64,000 nucleotides of DNA. Source: Anaerolineae bacterium. Lineage in GTDB: Bacteria; Chloroflexota; Anaerolineae; 4572-78; J111. The position numbers and the translations under genes were made by a program. Positions 1 through 8,820 of this stretch are shown one piece after another. How positions within the stretch are numbered: position 1 is the first letter of the stretch; the number at the start of each line of letters is the position of its first letter. The notes beneath the pieces were generated by a model, which saw only the letters and a program-made list of their open reading frames with translations, was not told the DNA's origin and did no database searches. Location of the stretch: assembly GCA_023382535.1 (NCBI GenBank), contig JAHDWA010000004.1, forward strand, positions 17,542 through 81,541, written 5' to 3'.

Positions 1-97
1 TGGCTCCGTCCCGCAGAAAGCGGGCGACGATGGCCTTGGCCAGGCCGCGCGCCGCGCCGGTAGCAAATAAGACTTTGTTTGAGAGTGAGGTGGTCAT
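1..97 (-). CDS. Short-chain dehydrogenase/reductase, N-terminal fragment (cut by window edge)
   Basis: Only the first 32 codons are in the window. They begin at an ATG (95-97) and read MTTSLSNKVLFATGAAR and onward, a beta strand followed by the TGxxxGxG-type nucleotide-binding loop of classical SDR oxidoreductases; the usual final Gly-Ile-Gly is Gly-Leu-Ala here (ATGAARGLAKAI). The family reduces or oxidises alcohols and ketones with NAD(P). The substrate cannot be judged from this piece. Confidence 0.7.
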   Translation of the reverse strand, partial: MTTSLSNKVLFATGAARGLAKAIVARFLRDGA

Positions 98-146
98 TAT
101 TTTTTCTCCCCATCAGGTAGTTCTAGAGAAATAAATTACCGTTCTT

Positions 147-192
147 CGTGATGCGTGAGGTCATATTTACGAATTACGAATCACGCATCACG
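147..192. repeat. Intergenic palindromic repeat
   Basis: A perfect 12-bp inverted repeat (CGTGATGCGTGA and TCACGCATCACG) is separated by a 22-bp AT-rich spacer, between the SDR gene and the DUF2721 gene. Both flanking genes are on the minus strand. There is no T-run, so it is more like an interspersed extragenic palindrome than an intrinsic terminator. Confidence 0.6.
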
Positions 193-231
193 CAATATCA
201 CTTGGTTGTTTCAAATCTTGAGTTACTCTAC

Positions 232-672
232 TCAAACAGATTCAATCTCGTCCAGATCATGGATTTGCAGGGTCAGGGCGTCAATGGAGACCTGAATTTC
301 GCGTAATGATAAAGCTAGGGAAATGAGCAGGAGGATCAGGCTGCCGCCGAAAATCCATTTGCCCAGGAGTACCTGCCCGGCGAAGAGGACAAACATGCAC
401 AAGACACAGCCAAAGAAGCTGGCTACACCGAAGATCTGCATGTTACGAATGATGCTAATGCGATAGCGTAGATTGGCCAACTGGCCCTTGATCCTGGGGT
501 CGGGCTGGGCTTTGTAACGGGCGTACAGCTCGCGCATCAGGCTGGCCAGGGTCAGGAAGCGGCTGGTGTAGGCTAACAACAGCAGGCTAATCGCCGGGAA
601 GAGCAGCGCGGGGGTGGTCAGAGTTAGGTCCACTTGCGTTGTATCCATTTTGGGCAGGCTGGCAAAAACCAT
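232..672 (-). CDS. DUF2721 family membrane protein
   Basis: A 146-residue protein with the DUF2721 layout. An N-terminal hydrophobic helix begins with the typical TTPALLFPAISLLLLAYT stretch (about residues 19-37). A basic cytoplasmic loop follows (LMRELYARYKAQ), then two closely spaced membrane helices (about 78-125) and an acidic tail. The biochemical role of the family is unknown. The start is the ATG at 670-672; a TTG one codon earlier is less likely. An extended -10 element lies about 20 bp upstream. It stands alone, so its partners are unclear. Confidence 0.8.
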   Translation of the reverse strand: MVFASLPKMDTTQVDLTLTTPALLFPAISLLLLAYTSRFLTLASLMRELYARYKAQPDPRIKGQLANLRYRISIIRNMQIFGVASFFGCVLCMFVLFAGQVLLGKWIFGGSLILLLISLALSLREIQVSIDALTLQIHDLDEIESV

Positions 673-689
673 CAATGACTGAGTAGGGT

Positions 690-701
690 AGGATTATACC
701 A
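690..701 (-). promoter_or_regulatory. Extended -10 promoter of the DUF2721 gene
   Basis: On the minus strand the sequence TGTGGTATAATCC contains TGG directly before TATAAT, an extended -10 box, about 20 bp upstream of the DUF2721 start. No clear -35 box is seen, as is usual for extended -10 promoters. Confidence 0.45.
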
Positions 702-868
702 CATGTCGGGTGGATCAGGCCAGAGTTGAGGAGCGCCCCCGATTTTTTGAGAGACCGCAGAGGGTTCCAAAACCTCTGCGGTCTGCCCAAAGACCCCTCA
801 AACGCAGTTGACGGACCCCTCTGCCTATGATACGATAAGCGGTGTCAGCGTTGCATGAGGGAGCGAGC

Positions 869-2026
869 ATGGCTGGTTCGGCGCAGGAGTTTGCCCGGTT
901 ACTGACCGAAGCGGTGCACACGATCCGCATTCGGGAGACGAAGGTTACTAAAAAGACCATCCGCCTGGTGCAGGATGAGCTAGGCTATGCCCTGGGCCGG
1001 GAAGGCGGCTCCTGCATCGAGTACTGGCGCAAGGGCAACATCCCCGCAGCCCTGGAAGACCTGGAAAACCTTGCCCGCGAAATGGTCAAACGGAACGGGT
1101 TGACTCCAGAGGCATTGAAACAGCTCCTGGCCAGCGCCGGACATCCCCAGCCGGCTGCCCTGGCGAACGAACTCTATCCCCCGCGCCAGGAATTCGCCCC
1201 GTTTGTGGTCGGGCCGCCCATTACCCACCCCCGCCAGTTCTTTGGCCGGGAACAGGAATTGAAGCGCATTTTTGGTTTATGGAAACGCTTTCCCCTGCAA
1301 AATGTGGCGGTGATTGGCCTGCCCCGCAGCGGCAAGACCTCCCTTTTGCGTTACCTCCAGCAAGTTACGAGCGCTGCTTCTGCGCAGTTGCGCCCGGGGC
1401 AGCGGGCCGACTGGCTGCCTCAGCCGGAACGGTATCGCTGGGTGCTGGTAGATTTTCAGGACGCCCGCATGGGCCAGCCGGAGCGTTTGCTGCGCTACCT
1501 GCTGGCCGGCCTCGATCTGCCCGTGCCGGAGCCATGCGACCTAAGTAACTTTTTGGATACGGTTGGCCAATATCTCCAGAACCCGGCGCTGATTCTGATG
1601 GACGAAATCGGGGCCGGGCTGGCCTCCCCGGAGTTAGATCAGCAGTTTTGGTGGAGCCTGCGCTCGTTGAGTAATTATACGCAGGGCAAGCTGGGCTTTC
1701 TGCTGACCGCGCACGAAGCGCCGGCCCTCCTGGCTCACGAATATGGCAAGCCGTCTCCCTTCTTCAATATCTTCGGCCATACCCTGAAACTGGGGCCTTT
1801 CAGCGAAGCGGAAGCGCGGGAACTGCTCGCCAGTTCGCCACAACCTTTTGCACCCGCCGAAATTGAGTGGATGTTGGCCCAGAGCGGGCGCTGGCCCGTG
1901 CTGCTGCAAATCCTGGGCGACACCTATCTGACCGCTCTGGAAGAGGGCCAGTCCGGGCCGGCGTGGCGGGCCGAGGGCTTGAGCCGGACAGCGCCTTTTC
2001 AGTATCTGTTAGAGGCCGCATGCTGA
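869..2026 (+). CDS. P-loop ATPase with N-terminal HTH-like domain
   Basis: A 385-residue soluble protein. Residues 1-110 are helical and resemble a small DNA- or protein-binding front domain (AQEFARLLTEAVHTIRIRE ... VQDELGYALGRE) that I associate with Chloroflexota mosaic ATPases. A linker with FFGREQEL leads into a P-loop ATPase with Walker A GLPRSGKTS (about 150-158) and Walker B LILMDEIGAG (Asp about 245). The ATG at 869 is preferred over the in-frame GTG at 842 because GAGGGAG sits 6 bp before it. The stop overlaps the start of the next, also ATPase, gene by 7 bp, so the two are translationally coupled and probably act together. STAND-type signalling is plausible; the real function is unknown. 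Confidence 0.8.
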   Translation: MAGSAQEFARLLTEAVHTIRIRETKVTKKTIRLVQDELGYALGREGGSCIEYWRKGNIPAALEDLENLAREMVKRNGLTPEALKQLLASAGHPQPAALANELYPPRQEFAPFVVGPPITHPRQFFGREQELKRIFGLWKRFPLQNVAVIGLPRSGKTSLLRYLQQVTSAASAQLRPGQRADWLPQPERYRWVLVDFQDARMGQPERLLRYLLAGLDLPVPEPCDLSNFLDTVGQYLQNPALILMDEIGAGLASPELDQQFWWSLRSLSNYTQGKLGFLLTAHEAPALLAHEYGKPSPFFNIFGHTLKLGPFSEAEARELLASSPQPFAPAEIEWMLAQSGRWPVLLQILGDTYLTALEEGQSGPAWRAEGLSRTAPFQYLLEAAC

Positions 2027-4782
2027 AAAATGCTTACACCGATGCCCCTGAGTTACACCCCAACCTGTTCCTGGGCAGCCTGCACCTGCTCTTCTGGTTG
2101 TTGTTCCACCCTGCGGCCTGGGGGTATCACCTCGCCCGGCTCGACTCTACCCTCCACCCTGATTTCACCCTGGCCCACGTAGGCCGCGCCCGGTGGCGGC
2201 TACCGCTTTTGCGCCGGTTGCTGCTCCAAGCCTGTTTCATTTTACCGCTGCTGGTTGGGCTGCCGGTCGGCTTGACCCTGTGGGGACAGAGCGGGTCTAT
2301 TGAGGTGGCGGCAGGGACATTGGCTTATGTCGTCGCCATCACGGTCACGCTGGCGTTGATAATTGGCGCAGGTGTGAGTGTCGCTGCGGGGATAGTGAGC
2401 AGCACTGCGGTCGGAGTCGCGGTGGGAATTATAGCCAGTTGGGTAGAAGACGATGCGCTGGTGGTTCCGCTGGCGATTGGGACCGGGCTGGGCATCATGG
2501 GCAGCATCACGAGCCATCTGGCCAGCTCAAGGCCGGCCAGCCCGCCATCGCAGCCAATTTCCCCTGTCGCCCCCCGGGGTGCGGCAAGACGAACTCAGGT
2601 AGGCGGGATTGTGATCGGCGTTTTGATCGGGGTGATCGCCATCGAAGGGGTGCGTTTTGGTTTGACCGCCCTGGCCGGGTTAACGGTTGGTTTGCCGGCG
2701 GAACAAGGCTATTGGCTGGCCCGGGCTATTGTCGTGGGTACATCGTTTGGCGCAGTGTTGGGCTGGCGGAGAGGGATCGCCGCCGGTCTGGCTGGCGGGA
2801 TGAGCGTCAGCTTGGTTTACGGCCTGGCCGCACTCGGTGTAAATAGCAATATCGGCAGCTCGCTGGGAGGCCTGGCCGCCGGGTTGTTATTTGGGACTTC
2901 GTTTGGGGTTACGGTAGCGCTGCCCTATGTGCTGGCGGCTCAAATTGCCGGGCCGGGAGCCGGAGCCTGGGCCGGGGCGTTGGGCAGTTGGGGCCGGCAT
3001 GTCTTTCGGAACGAAGTTCCCCTCTGGCCGGCTTTACCGCTGGGATTGGGCGGGATTGTCCTGGGCTTTACCTGGGCCTGGTGGCGACCCGTACTCCTTT
3101 ACCCGCTCACGGCAGCCTGGAACCTCATTCTTTTTCGTCTCGACGAACGCCGCGGCGAAGACCGCAGCCTGCTGCGCTGGCACTCAGCGTTCTGGGATGA
3201 GGGGCAGCGCCTGCCGCTGGTGGGCCTGGACGAGCATCTGCTCCTGGTTATGGCGCGCTGTCCCGATGAAGGACAGGCGGCGCTGGCGTATCTCAGCCAA
3301 AGCCACCAACGTTGGGCTGCCCAGGCAGTGCAAATTGAGCTGGAAGCACGCCGCCTGGAAAATGCTCAGGACATCACGGCCGTCGGTCAGATTCATCATC
3401 ATCTGGTCTCCGGCGCGTTGACCGGTCCCGCCAGTGTACTGCTGCGCCACTTCAGCCGCTTAAGCCAGGATGTCGAAGCCGGGCTTAACCAGGCTACAGT
3501 TTACCACCAGCGCCTGGCCCTCAATTCGATTGAAGATCGGCTGAACAGCCTGCTGCGCGAACTGACGGCCAGCAGCGAACCTTACGCGGCTCGTTTTTAT
3601 CCGATTGCCGGCGGCTGGCAGCAGCTTGTCGCCGGCTATGGGCGCGGGCTGGCCGAGGCGGTCGAGCGCAGCCAGGAACTTGACAATCCCTATGTCGTCG
3701 GCGTGCCGCTGACGGAGCAGCAAGACATTTTCGTCGGGCGGACCGATATCGTCGCCCGCATTGAGCAGCTTCTCCTGGACCGCCGCCGCCCGCCGCTGCT
3801 GCTTTACGGCCAGCGGCGCATGGGCAAAACCTCGCTGCTGCGCAACCTGGGCCGGCTCCTGCCCAGTACGATGCTCCCCCTCTTTGTAGACGGCCAGCGT
3901 ATCGCCCTGGCCGGCGACTATCCCGACTTCCTCTACAACCTGGCCGCCGGGATGAGCCGGTCGGCGCAAAAGCAGCGCAGCCTCAGGCTGCCCGCCCTGA
4001 GCCGCGAGAACCTGGCCGCCAGTCCCTTTACCTGCTTTAACGACTGGCTGGACGAAGTCGAGCGGACGTTGGAGGCGCAAGGGTACAGCATTGCCCTCCT
4101 GGCGCTGGACGAATTTGAAATGCTGGACAGCGTGCTGCACAAGGGCCGCTTCGACGTAGCCGACGTTTTGAGCATGCTGCGCCACATGATCCAGCACCGC
4201 TCTCACTTCAAGGTGATGCTGGCCGGCTCTCATTCCCTGGAAGAGTTTCAAAGCTGGGCCAGTTACCTGATCAATGTGCAGGTGGTCAAGATTGGTTATT
4301 TGGAGCCAGACGAGGCCCGCCAGCTCGTCGAACGGCCCAGCCTAAACTTTTCCCTGCGCTACGAGCCGGAGGCCAGCCGGCGAGTGCTGGAGCTGACCCG
4401 CGGCCATCCGGCCCTGGTGCAACTGCTTTGCTACGAGCTGGTGACTTTGAAAAATGAGCAAGACGCGGCCCTGCGCCGGCTGGCCCGCCTGGAGGATGTC
4501 GAGGCGGCTGTGCCGCGTGTCCTGAGCAGCGGCACATTCTTCTTCAGCGACATCCAGCAGAATCAGCTCGATGCAGCCGGCGTGAGCCTCCTGCGCTGCC
4601 TGGCCCGGCAGGGCGAAGGAACTGTGATCAGTCGAGACGATTTAGCCAGCTACGTTCCTGGCGCTGAAAAACTCGATCAGGTGCTGGCTGCTCTCTTGCA
4701 GCGTGATTTGCTTGAAACGATGAAGGGGGGCTATCGTTTTCAGGTGGAGCTGATCCGGCGCTGGTTTGAGGCCGCCGGCTAG
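2020..4782 (+). CDS. Large membrane-anchored STAND/AAA-like ATPase
   Basis: A 920-residue protein. The N-terminal 400 residues are strongly hydrophobic, with one helix near residues 17-35 and then many Gly/Ala-rich segments, so a multi-pass membrane domain. A helical region (about 400-570) follows. Next is FVGRTDIVARIEQLL and an ATPase domain with Walker A GQRRMGKTS (about 597-605) and Walker B LLALDEFE (Asp697, Glu698). A C-terminal winged-helix-like segment ends the protein. The layout recalls archaeal/bacterial STAND ATPases with an unusual membrane front. The start at 2020 is set by AGAGG just upstream and by the 7-bp overlap (ATGCTGA) with the preceding ATPase gene; reading from upstream ATGs would force a long overlap. 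Role unknown; I infer a membrane-bound sensor or regulator. Confidence 0.8.
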   Translation: MLKNAYTDAPELHPNLFLGSLHLLFWLLFHPAAWGYHLARLDSTLHPDFTLAHVGRARWRLPLLRRLLLQACFILPLLVGLPVGLTLWGQSGSIEVAAGTLAYVVAITVTLALIIGAGVSVAAGIVSSTAVGVAVGIIASWVEDDALVVPLAIGTGLGIMGSITSHLASSRPASPPSQPISPVAPRGAARRTQVGGIVIGVLIGVIAIEGVRFGLTALAGLTVGLPAEQGYWLARAIVVGTSFGAVLGWRRGIAAGLAGGMSVSLVYGLAALGVNSNIGSSLGGLAAGLLFGTSFGVTVALPYVLAAQIAGPGAGAWAGALGSWGRHVFRNEVPLWPALPLGLGGIVLGFTWAWWRPVLLYPLTAAWNLILFRLDERRGEDRSLLRWHSAFWDEGQRLPLVGLDEHLLLVMARCPDEGQAALAYLSQSHQRWAAQAVQIELEARRLENAQDITAVGQIHHHLVSGALTGPASVLLRHFSRLSQDVEAGLNQATVYHQRLALNSIEDRLNSLLRELTASSEPYAARFYPIAGGWQQLVAGYGRGLAEAVERSQELDNPYVVGVPLTEQQDIFVGRTDIVARIEQLLLDRRRPPLLLYGQRRMGKTSLLRNLGRLLPSTMLPLFVDGQRIALAGDYPDFLYNLAAGMSRSAQKQRSLRLPALSRENLAASPFTCFNDWLDEVERTLEAQGYSIALLALDEFEMLDSVLHKGRFDVADVLSMLRHMIQHRSHFKVMLAGSHSLEEFQSWASYLINVQVVKIGYLEPDEARQLVERPSLNFSLRYEPEASRRVLELTRGHPALVQLLCYELVTLKNEQDAALRRLARLEDVEAAVPRVLSSGTFFFSDIQQNQLDAAGVSLLRCLARQGEGTVISRDDLASYVPGAEKLDQVLAALLQRDLLETMKGGYRFQVELIRRWFEAAG

Positions 4783-5126
4783 GTTTTGCTGCTATTCGCT
4801 TAGCCCAAAAATGCTCCTTCGATACGGTCCTCGCTTCGCCTGGCCTACTCAGGATGCGTTTTAGAACCGATTTCTCACGCTGAGTAACGTTACGGCGCCT
4901 CCGGCATCCCCTCTGTTAGCCCAGAGTTATTCTATACCTTCCCCTTTTTAGCCAACTGAAATTTGGAGTGACTTTCGGAGTCCTACTGCCACCCTTCGGA
5001 GTGGAAGGGTGGTAAGCTCAAAATAAATGGTCAGCCGAGTCCCGGATGACCGCCGGCCCCTGCCAGGCGACACTTTTTGGCGGTCAGCGGTCCGCCGCCG
5101 GCCGTCTTATTCAAGGAGGTCTTCTC
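4783..5126. other. Intergenic stretch with degenerate repeat and hairpin
   Basis: No gene is supported. Bases about 4814-4860 look like a decayed interspersed repeat (CTTCGATACGGTCCTCGCTTC ... TACTCAGGATGCG type). A 9-bp hairpin, CCACCCTTC with GAAGGGTGG (4989-5012), has no T-run and so is not a convincing terminator. A strong AGGAGG (5114-5119) precedes the next gene. Confidence 0.5.
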
Positions 5127-5882
5127 ATGAGTCTTTACAGCAACAAAAGCCTTAGCCAAAAACAAATCGGCCAGTGGTCCAGCGGACTCAGCCAGGATTT
5201 TGCCGTGGTGGAAACTATCCTGCGCCAGCGCCAGCCGTTCTTCGAGGAGATCCGCGCCGGGGTAGGCGTGCCAGAGAAGATCCGGGCCATGCTGGTCTCA
5301 AGTATGGCCTTCCTGGCCGTTTATGGGGCGGTGCTGGGTTCGACCCACAGCCTGGTCCAGGCGCTCAGTTCGGCGGTCAAGCTGCCCCTCCTCTTTCTGG
5401 CAACCATGCTGGTCTGCCTGCCGACGCTCTACGTCTTCAGCATCCTCTTTGGCTCAAACCAGCGCCTCAATCAAAGTATCGCTCTGGTTCTTGCGGCGAT
5501 CACGGTGACGGCGGTACTGCTGCTCAGTTTTGCCTCGATTACCCTGTTCTTTATGCTGACCACCAGCGGCTACCAATTTTTTAAGCTGCTCAACGTCTTT
5601 TTCTTCACCGTGGCGGCACTTGTTGGGATGTTGTTTTTGGTGCAGGGCACGCGGGTCGTGGGGACCTCCGACCAGGAGCGGGGCCACCGCGGGCGGCGGC
5701 TGGTGCTGGGTATCTGGATTCTGCTGTACGCTTTTGTCGGCAGCCAGATGGCCTGGACCCTGCGGCCTTTTGTCGGTTATCCCGGCGCCCGCTTTGAAAT
5801 TATTCGCGATCTCGGCGGCAATTTCTACGCCAATATTTTCAGGAGCATCGGCGAGCTGCTGGGGTTCTTTGTGGTGATGTAG
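5127..5882 (+). CDS. Polytopic membrane protein, paralogue 1
   Basis: A 251-residue protein of unknown function. A soluble N-terminus of about 60 residues is followed by five or six membrane helices: about 58-80, 85-110, 117-140, 150-170, 190-210 and a final amphipathic segment. It shares long identical runs with its neighbour, such as ITVTAVLLLSF, FFKLLNV and FVGSQMAWTLRP, so the two arose by tandem duplication. The ATG at 5127 follows AGGAGG at 8-bp spacing; upstream in-frame codons are not supported. The fold resembles Yip1-like integral membrane proteins, but this is only a visual impression. Confidence 0.75.
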   Translation: MSLYSNKSLSQKQIGQWSSGLSQDFAVVETILRQRQPFFEEIRAGVGVPEKIRAMLVSSMAFLAVYGAVLGSTHSLVQALSSAVKLPLLFLATMLVCLPTLYVFSILFGSNQRLNQSIALVLAAITVTAVLLLSFASITLFFMLTTSGYQFFKLLNVFFFTVAALVGMLFLVQGTRVVGTSDQERGHRGRRLVLGIWILLYAFVGSQMAWTLRPFVGYPGARFEIIRDLGGNFYANIFRSIGELLGFFVVM

Positions 5883-5892
5883 GGAGAGCCGG

Positions 5893-6642
5893 GTGATCCA
5901 GCCAAAAGTTTTTCCCAGGCAGCCGGTTGGCGCCGGCCGGGCCAGGCTCAAAGAACTGGCCCTCATTGAACACCTGCTGCGCGACCCGGATCAATTCTTC
6001 GCCGAGATTGGCCGGGGGAGTGGTTTGCGGGAGAAAATGCGGGTGATGCTGCTGGGCAGCCTGGTCTGCCTGGCCCTCTACGGGGGGCTGTTAGGCTCAA
6101 CCCACAGCCTGGGGCAGAGCCTCAGCTCCGCGGCCAAGCTGCCGCTGCTCTTCCTGGCGACGCTGCTGATCTGTGCCCCGGCGCTCTACCTCTTCAACAT
6201 CCTCTTTGGGGCCAACCAGCGCCTGAGCCAGAGCATCATGCTCGTGCTGGCGGCGATCACGGTGACGGCGGTGCTGCTGCTCAGCTTCGCTCCCATTACG
6301 CTCTTCTTCATCCTGACCGCGCCCGACTCGTACCAGTTTTTTAAGCTGCTCAACGTTCTCTTTTTTGTTATTGTCGGGAGCAGCGGTGCGGGCTGCCTGA
6401 ACCGGGGCGTGCAGGTCGTCTCGGCCTGCACGCCGGGACACGCCATGAAAAACGGGCGGTTTATGTTTGCGCTCTGGCTGGCGCTTTACAGTTTTGTCGG
6501 CAGCCAGATGGCCTGGACGCTGCGGCCTTACGTCGGCTATCCCGGCTCGCCCTTTGAGTTGATCCGCCAGATTGGCGGCAATTTCTATACCGACATTTTA
6601 GCCAGTACCGGCGAAATTTTGGGTTTTATCATTGTCAAGTAA
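5893..6642 (+). CDS. Polytopic membrane protein, paralogue 2
   Basis: A 249-residue paralogue of the preceding protein with the same helix pattern and the shared motifs GSTHSL, LPLLFLATLL and GSQMAWTLRPYVGYPG. The N-terminus differs. Translation starts at GTG 5893, 10 bp after the previous stop and 4 bp after GGGAGAG. Two diverged copies kept side by side suggest a hetero-oligomeric membrane partner for the ATPases upstream; this is inference. Confidence 0.75.
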   Translation: MIQPKVFPRQPVGAGRARLKELALIEHLLRDPDQFFAEIGRGSGLREKMRVMLLGSLVCLALYGGLLGSTHSLGQSLSSAAKLPLLFLATLLICAPALYLFNILFGANQRLSQSIMLVLAAITVTAVLLLSFAPITLFFILTAPDSYQFFKLLNVLFFVIVGSSGAGCLNRGVQVVSACTPGHAMKNGRFMFALWLALYSFVGSQMAWTLRPYVGYPGSPFELIRQIGGNFYTDILASTGEILGFIIVK

Positions 6643-6652
6643 GGAGCCGCCT

Positions 6653-7201
6653 ATGACCGAGCCAACTGAACTCTCCCCGCCGGCCCAACCCGGCCTGCAC
6701 ATGGGCCGCAGCCTGGCCCAGATCGTGATCGTGCTGGTGGTCCTGCTGGTGCTGGTCAATATTCCGCTGGGCAATTACAGCCACGGCCTGGCCCAACTGG
6801 TTCCTCAGTCGCCGGCCCTGGTCATCCACGACGGCCTGCTGCTCAAGGGCAGCGGCCCGCAGCTATACCTGGTAGAAGATTACAAACTGCGCCCGTTCAG
6901 CAGCCCGGAGGCGTTTGACGGGCGCTTCAGGCTGGAGCACGTTGTCCAGGTTGAGGACAGCTTGCTTGAACAGTTGGGACAGGGCCAGCCGGTCCGCCGC
7001 CTGCTCCGCTGCGAGAACAGCCCCGCGATTTATGCCCTGGAGAATGGAGCCAAACGCTGGCTCAAAGAGCCGCCGCCGAACCCGGCCTACGCCTGGGATA
7101 GAGCCACAACCGTCCAGTGCAGCACTCTGCGCCGCCTGCCCGACGGGCTGCCCATTCCCGCAGATGCCGGACCGCCCCCCCAGCCTTTAGGGGAGCGTTG
7201 A
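6653..7201 (+). CDS. Single-pass membrane protein with two similar extracytoplasmic modules
   Basis: A 182-residue protein. A proline-rich cytoplasmic tail is followed by one membrane helix (about residues 22-45, IVIVLVVLLVLVNIPLG) and an extracytoplasmic domain. That domain contains two related short modules: QLYLVEDYKLRPFSSPEAF and, later, AIYALENGAKRWLKEPP. This Y-L-x-x-x-G-x-K-R pattern is seen in surface proteins of Chloroflexota, but no biochemical role is known to me. The ATG at 6653 follows AAGGAGCCGCCT; the in-frame ATG at 6632 would overlap the previous gene. Same operon as the ATPases. Confidence 0.7.
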   Translation: MTEPTELSPPAQPGLHMGRSLAQIVIVLVVLLVLVNIPLGNYSHGLAQLVPQSPALVIHDGLLLKGSGPQLYLVEDYKLRPFSSPEAFDGRFRLEHVVQVEDSLLEQLGQGQPVRRLLRCENSPAIYALENGAKRWLKEPPPNPAYAWDRATTVQCSTLRRLPDGLPIPADAGPPPQPLGER

Positions 7202-7206
7202 ACCTG

Positions 7207-7992
7207 ATGGAGCCAGTACTGGGAAGCCGGCAAATATCGGCGAGGGTGAGCCGCATGGAAAGTTCATACCTGGGGTGGAGCTGGTTTTTATGCCAGCCGG
7301 TCTGGTATGTCGCCACTGTTTCCTGCCTGGCCAGCCTGACCTATTTTTTCCACCTGGGCTGGTGGCTGACCGCGCTCGTCGCCCTGGTTTGGGGCCTGGG
7401 CCTGGTCTGGCAGGTCTTTACCGAAGATCAAAGGGGAGCCGGGGAAGAGGAGCAGTTGCAGCGCTGGCTGGCCCAGGCGCGGCGCACCCAGGCCCAGATT
7501 AATCAGGCGCTTAAGCACAGCCCGAACAGAAACCACTCCGGCTGCGGGCCGCCGCTGGCTGCCCAGGTCAACGCCTGGACGGAGACCATTCAAGACCTGG
7601 TCCAGCGCCTGGCGATGCTGCGGCGCGATGATTTCATTCGCCAGGAGCTGGCCGCGGTGCCCCAGGGCGTGGCCGCTTTGGAGGCTCAACTGGCCCGCAC
7701 CGGCGAGGCTGCCCTCCGCGCCCAACTGGAGCGCACCCTGGCCAATCGCCGCAGCCAGCTCGTTTTACTGCAAGGCCTCGACGCCAGCATGCGCCAGGCC
7801 GAAGTTCAAATCGAACACACCCTGGCTCTGCTCAGCACGGTCTATTCCCAGATCCTGGCCGGCCAATCCGTCAGCTACGTGGCCGATTACGGGCATTTCC
7901 TGGCCGGCGTTGACGAGGAAGTTCGCCGCCTGCAGGATCAGTTGGAGGCCCTGCGGGAAGTCAAAGGAGCCGTTTCACCCCATCTTCTCTAA
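7207..7992 (+). CDS. Membrane-hairpin coiled-coil protein
   Basis: A 261-residue protein. Two adjacent hydrophobic segments (about residues 25-65, rich in Trp) form a membrane hairpin. The rest (about 75-255) is Gln/Glu/Arg/Ala/Leu-rich heptad-like helix, for example LEAQLARTGEAALRAQLERT, that is, long coiled coil. Two starts are possible: ATG 7207 (GGGGAG 11 bp upstream) or ATG 7255 (GAGGGTGA 6 bp upstream). It is the last gene of the six-gene ATPase module, 5 bp after its neighbour. Function unknown; a scaffold role is a guess. Confidence 0.7.
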   Translation: MEPVLGSRQISARVSRMESSYLGWSWFLCQPVWYVATVSCLASLTYFFHLGWWLTALVALVWGLGLVWQVFTEDQRGAGEEEQLQRWLAQARRTQAQINQALKHSPNRNHSGCGPPLAAQVNAWTETIQDLVQRLAMLRRDDFIRQELAAVPQGVAALEAQLARTGEAALRAQLERTLANRRSQLVLLQGLDASMRQAEVQIEHTLALLSTVYSQILAGQSVSYVADYGHFLAGVDEEVRRLQDQLEALREVKGAVSPHLL

Positions 7993-8220
7993 CCGGCCCC
8001 CAAACTGCTCCAGCTCTGACCGGTTAGCCGGGGCGAAGACGGAACTCACTTCGTCATTTCCCGGCAGGTGGATATTAGCGCCAATTTCACCGGCAAGGGA
8101 TGGTGGAAGGGTGCAGGAGTAACAAGCCGGGTTGAAACACTCATTGTTAGCCCAACCGTTAATCCAAAGCCTCCATTCCCTCCCCTTAGCCTCGTAGTTA
8201 CCTAAAAAGGGTAGTCTGAA

Positions 8221-8769
8221 TCAGGGCGGCTTTGTCTTTTTTCGACGTTGGTAGTAATCCAGGCCCAGTTTTGTGAACCCGGCAGCCAAAGCAGCCACTA
8301 AAAACAGCCCGCCGGGATAGAATATCATCGTAACCCCAAGCGCATCAAATAAGTATGCCAGCCAGGAATTTCGAAGTGGAAATAACAAGAGAACCATTAT
8401 TCCTAACATCAGATACCCAACAACGAAGCTCCAAAGCACAGAGCGTCCGATGACTGCTAACCAACCAGTGGTTGGGGTTGATTTACCATGCAGGATAATA
8501 CCAAGCTGGATACCCATCATGACAAAACATAAACTCCCAACGACGACCACCATCTCTTGGCTTTGGAGGTGCAGCGTGCTGTAGGCCCCGCTGTAACTGA
8601 CTAAAAGCAGCAGACCAGTAATCATAGCGACTCGAAAGAAAGGGGTAACTTTAGACCTGAGCGTGGCGGAAGCCAACAAAACTAAGACTACAATTGGCGA
8701 CACTACGGGTGAAGTAATGCCCACCGTGCAGCTACTAATCAGCAGAAGTGCAAGAAGTCCTTCCAACAT
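8221..8769 (-). CDS. Polytopic membrane protein of unknown function
   Basis: A 182-residue, very hydrophobic protein with about six membrane helices and a short basic tail (YYQRRKKTK). No family is recognised. The start is ATG 8769 with AAGG at 6-bp spacing; a TTG seven codons earlier is weaker. It lies 51 bp downstream of the VanZ-like gene on the same strand and has a lower GC content than the region before 8 kb, so both may belong to acquired DNA. Confidence 0.65.
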   Translation of the reverse strand: MLEGLLALLLISSCTVGITSPVVSPIVVLVLLASATLRSKVTPFFRVAMITGLLLLVSYSGAYSTLHLQSQEMVVVVGSLCFVMMGIQLGIILHGKSTPTTGWLAVIGRSVLWSFVVGYLMLGIMVLLLFPLRNSWLAYLFDALGVTMIFYPGGLFLVAALAAGFTKLGLDYYQRRKKTKPP

Positions 8770-8820
8770 TAATAGCCTTGCTAATATCAATCACAAAATC
8801 AAAGCGTGTCTTTTTATAAA

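Noticed and set aside
3460..4251. 263-codon minus-strand frame inside the large ATPase gene
   Set aside because: Antisense to the Walker A and B region of a convincing gene; no domain features.
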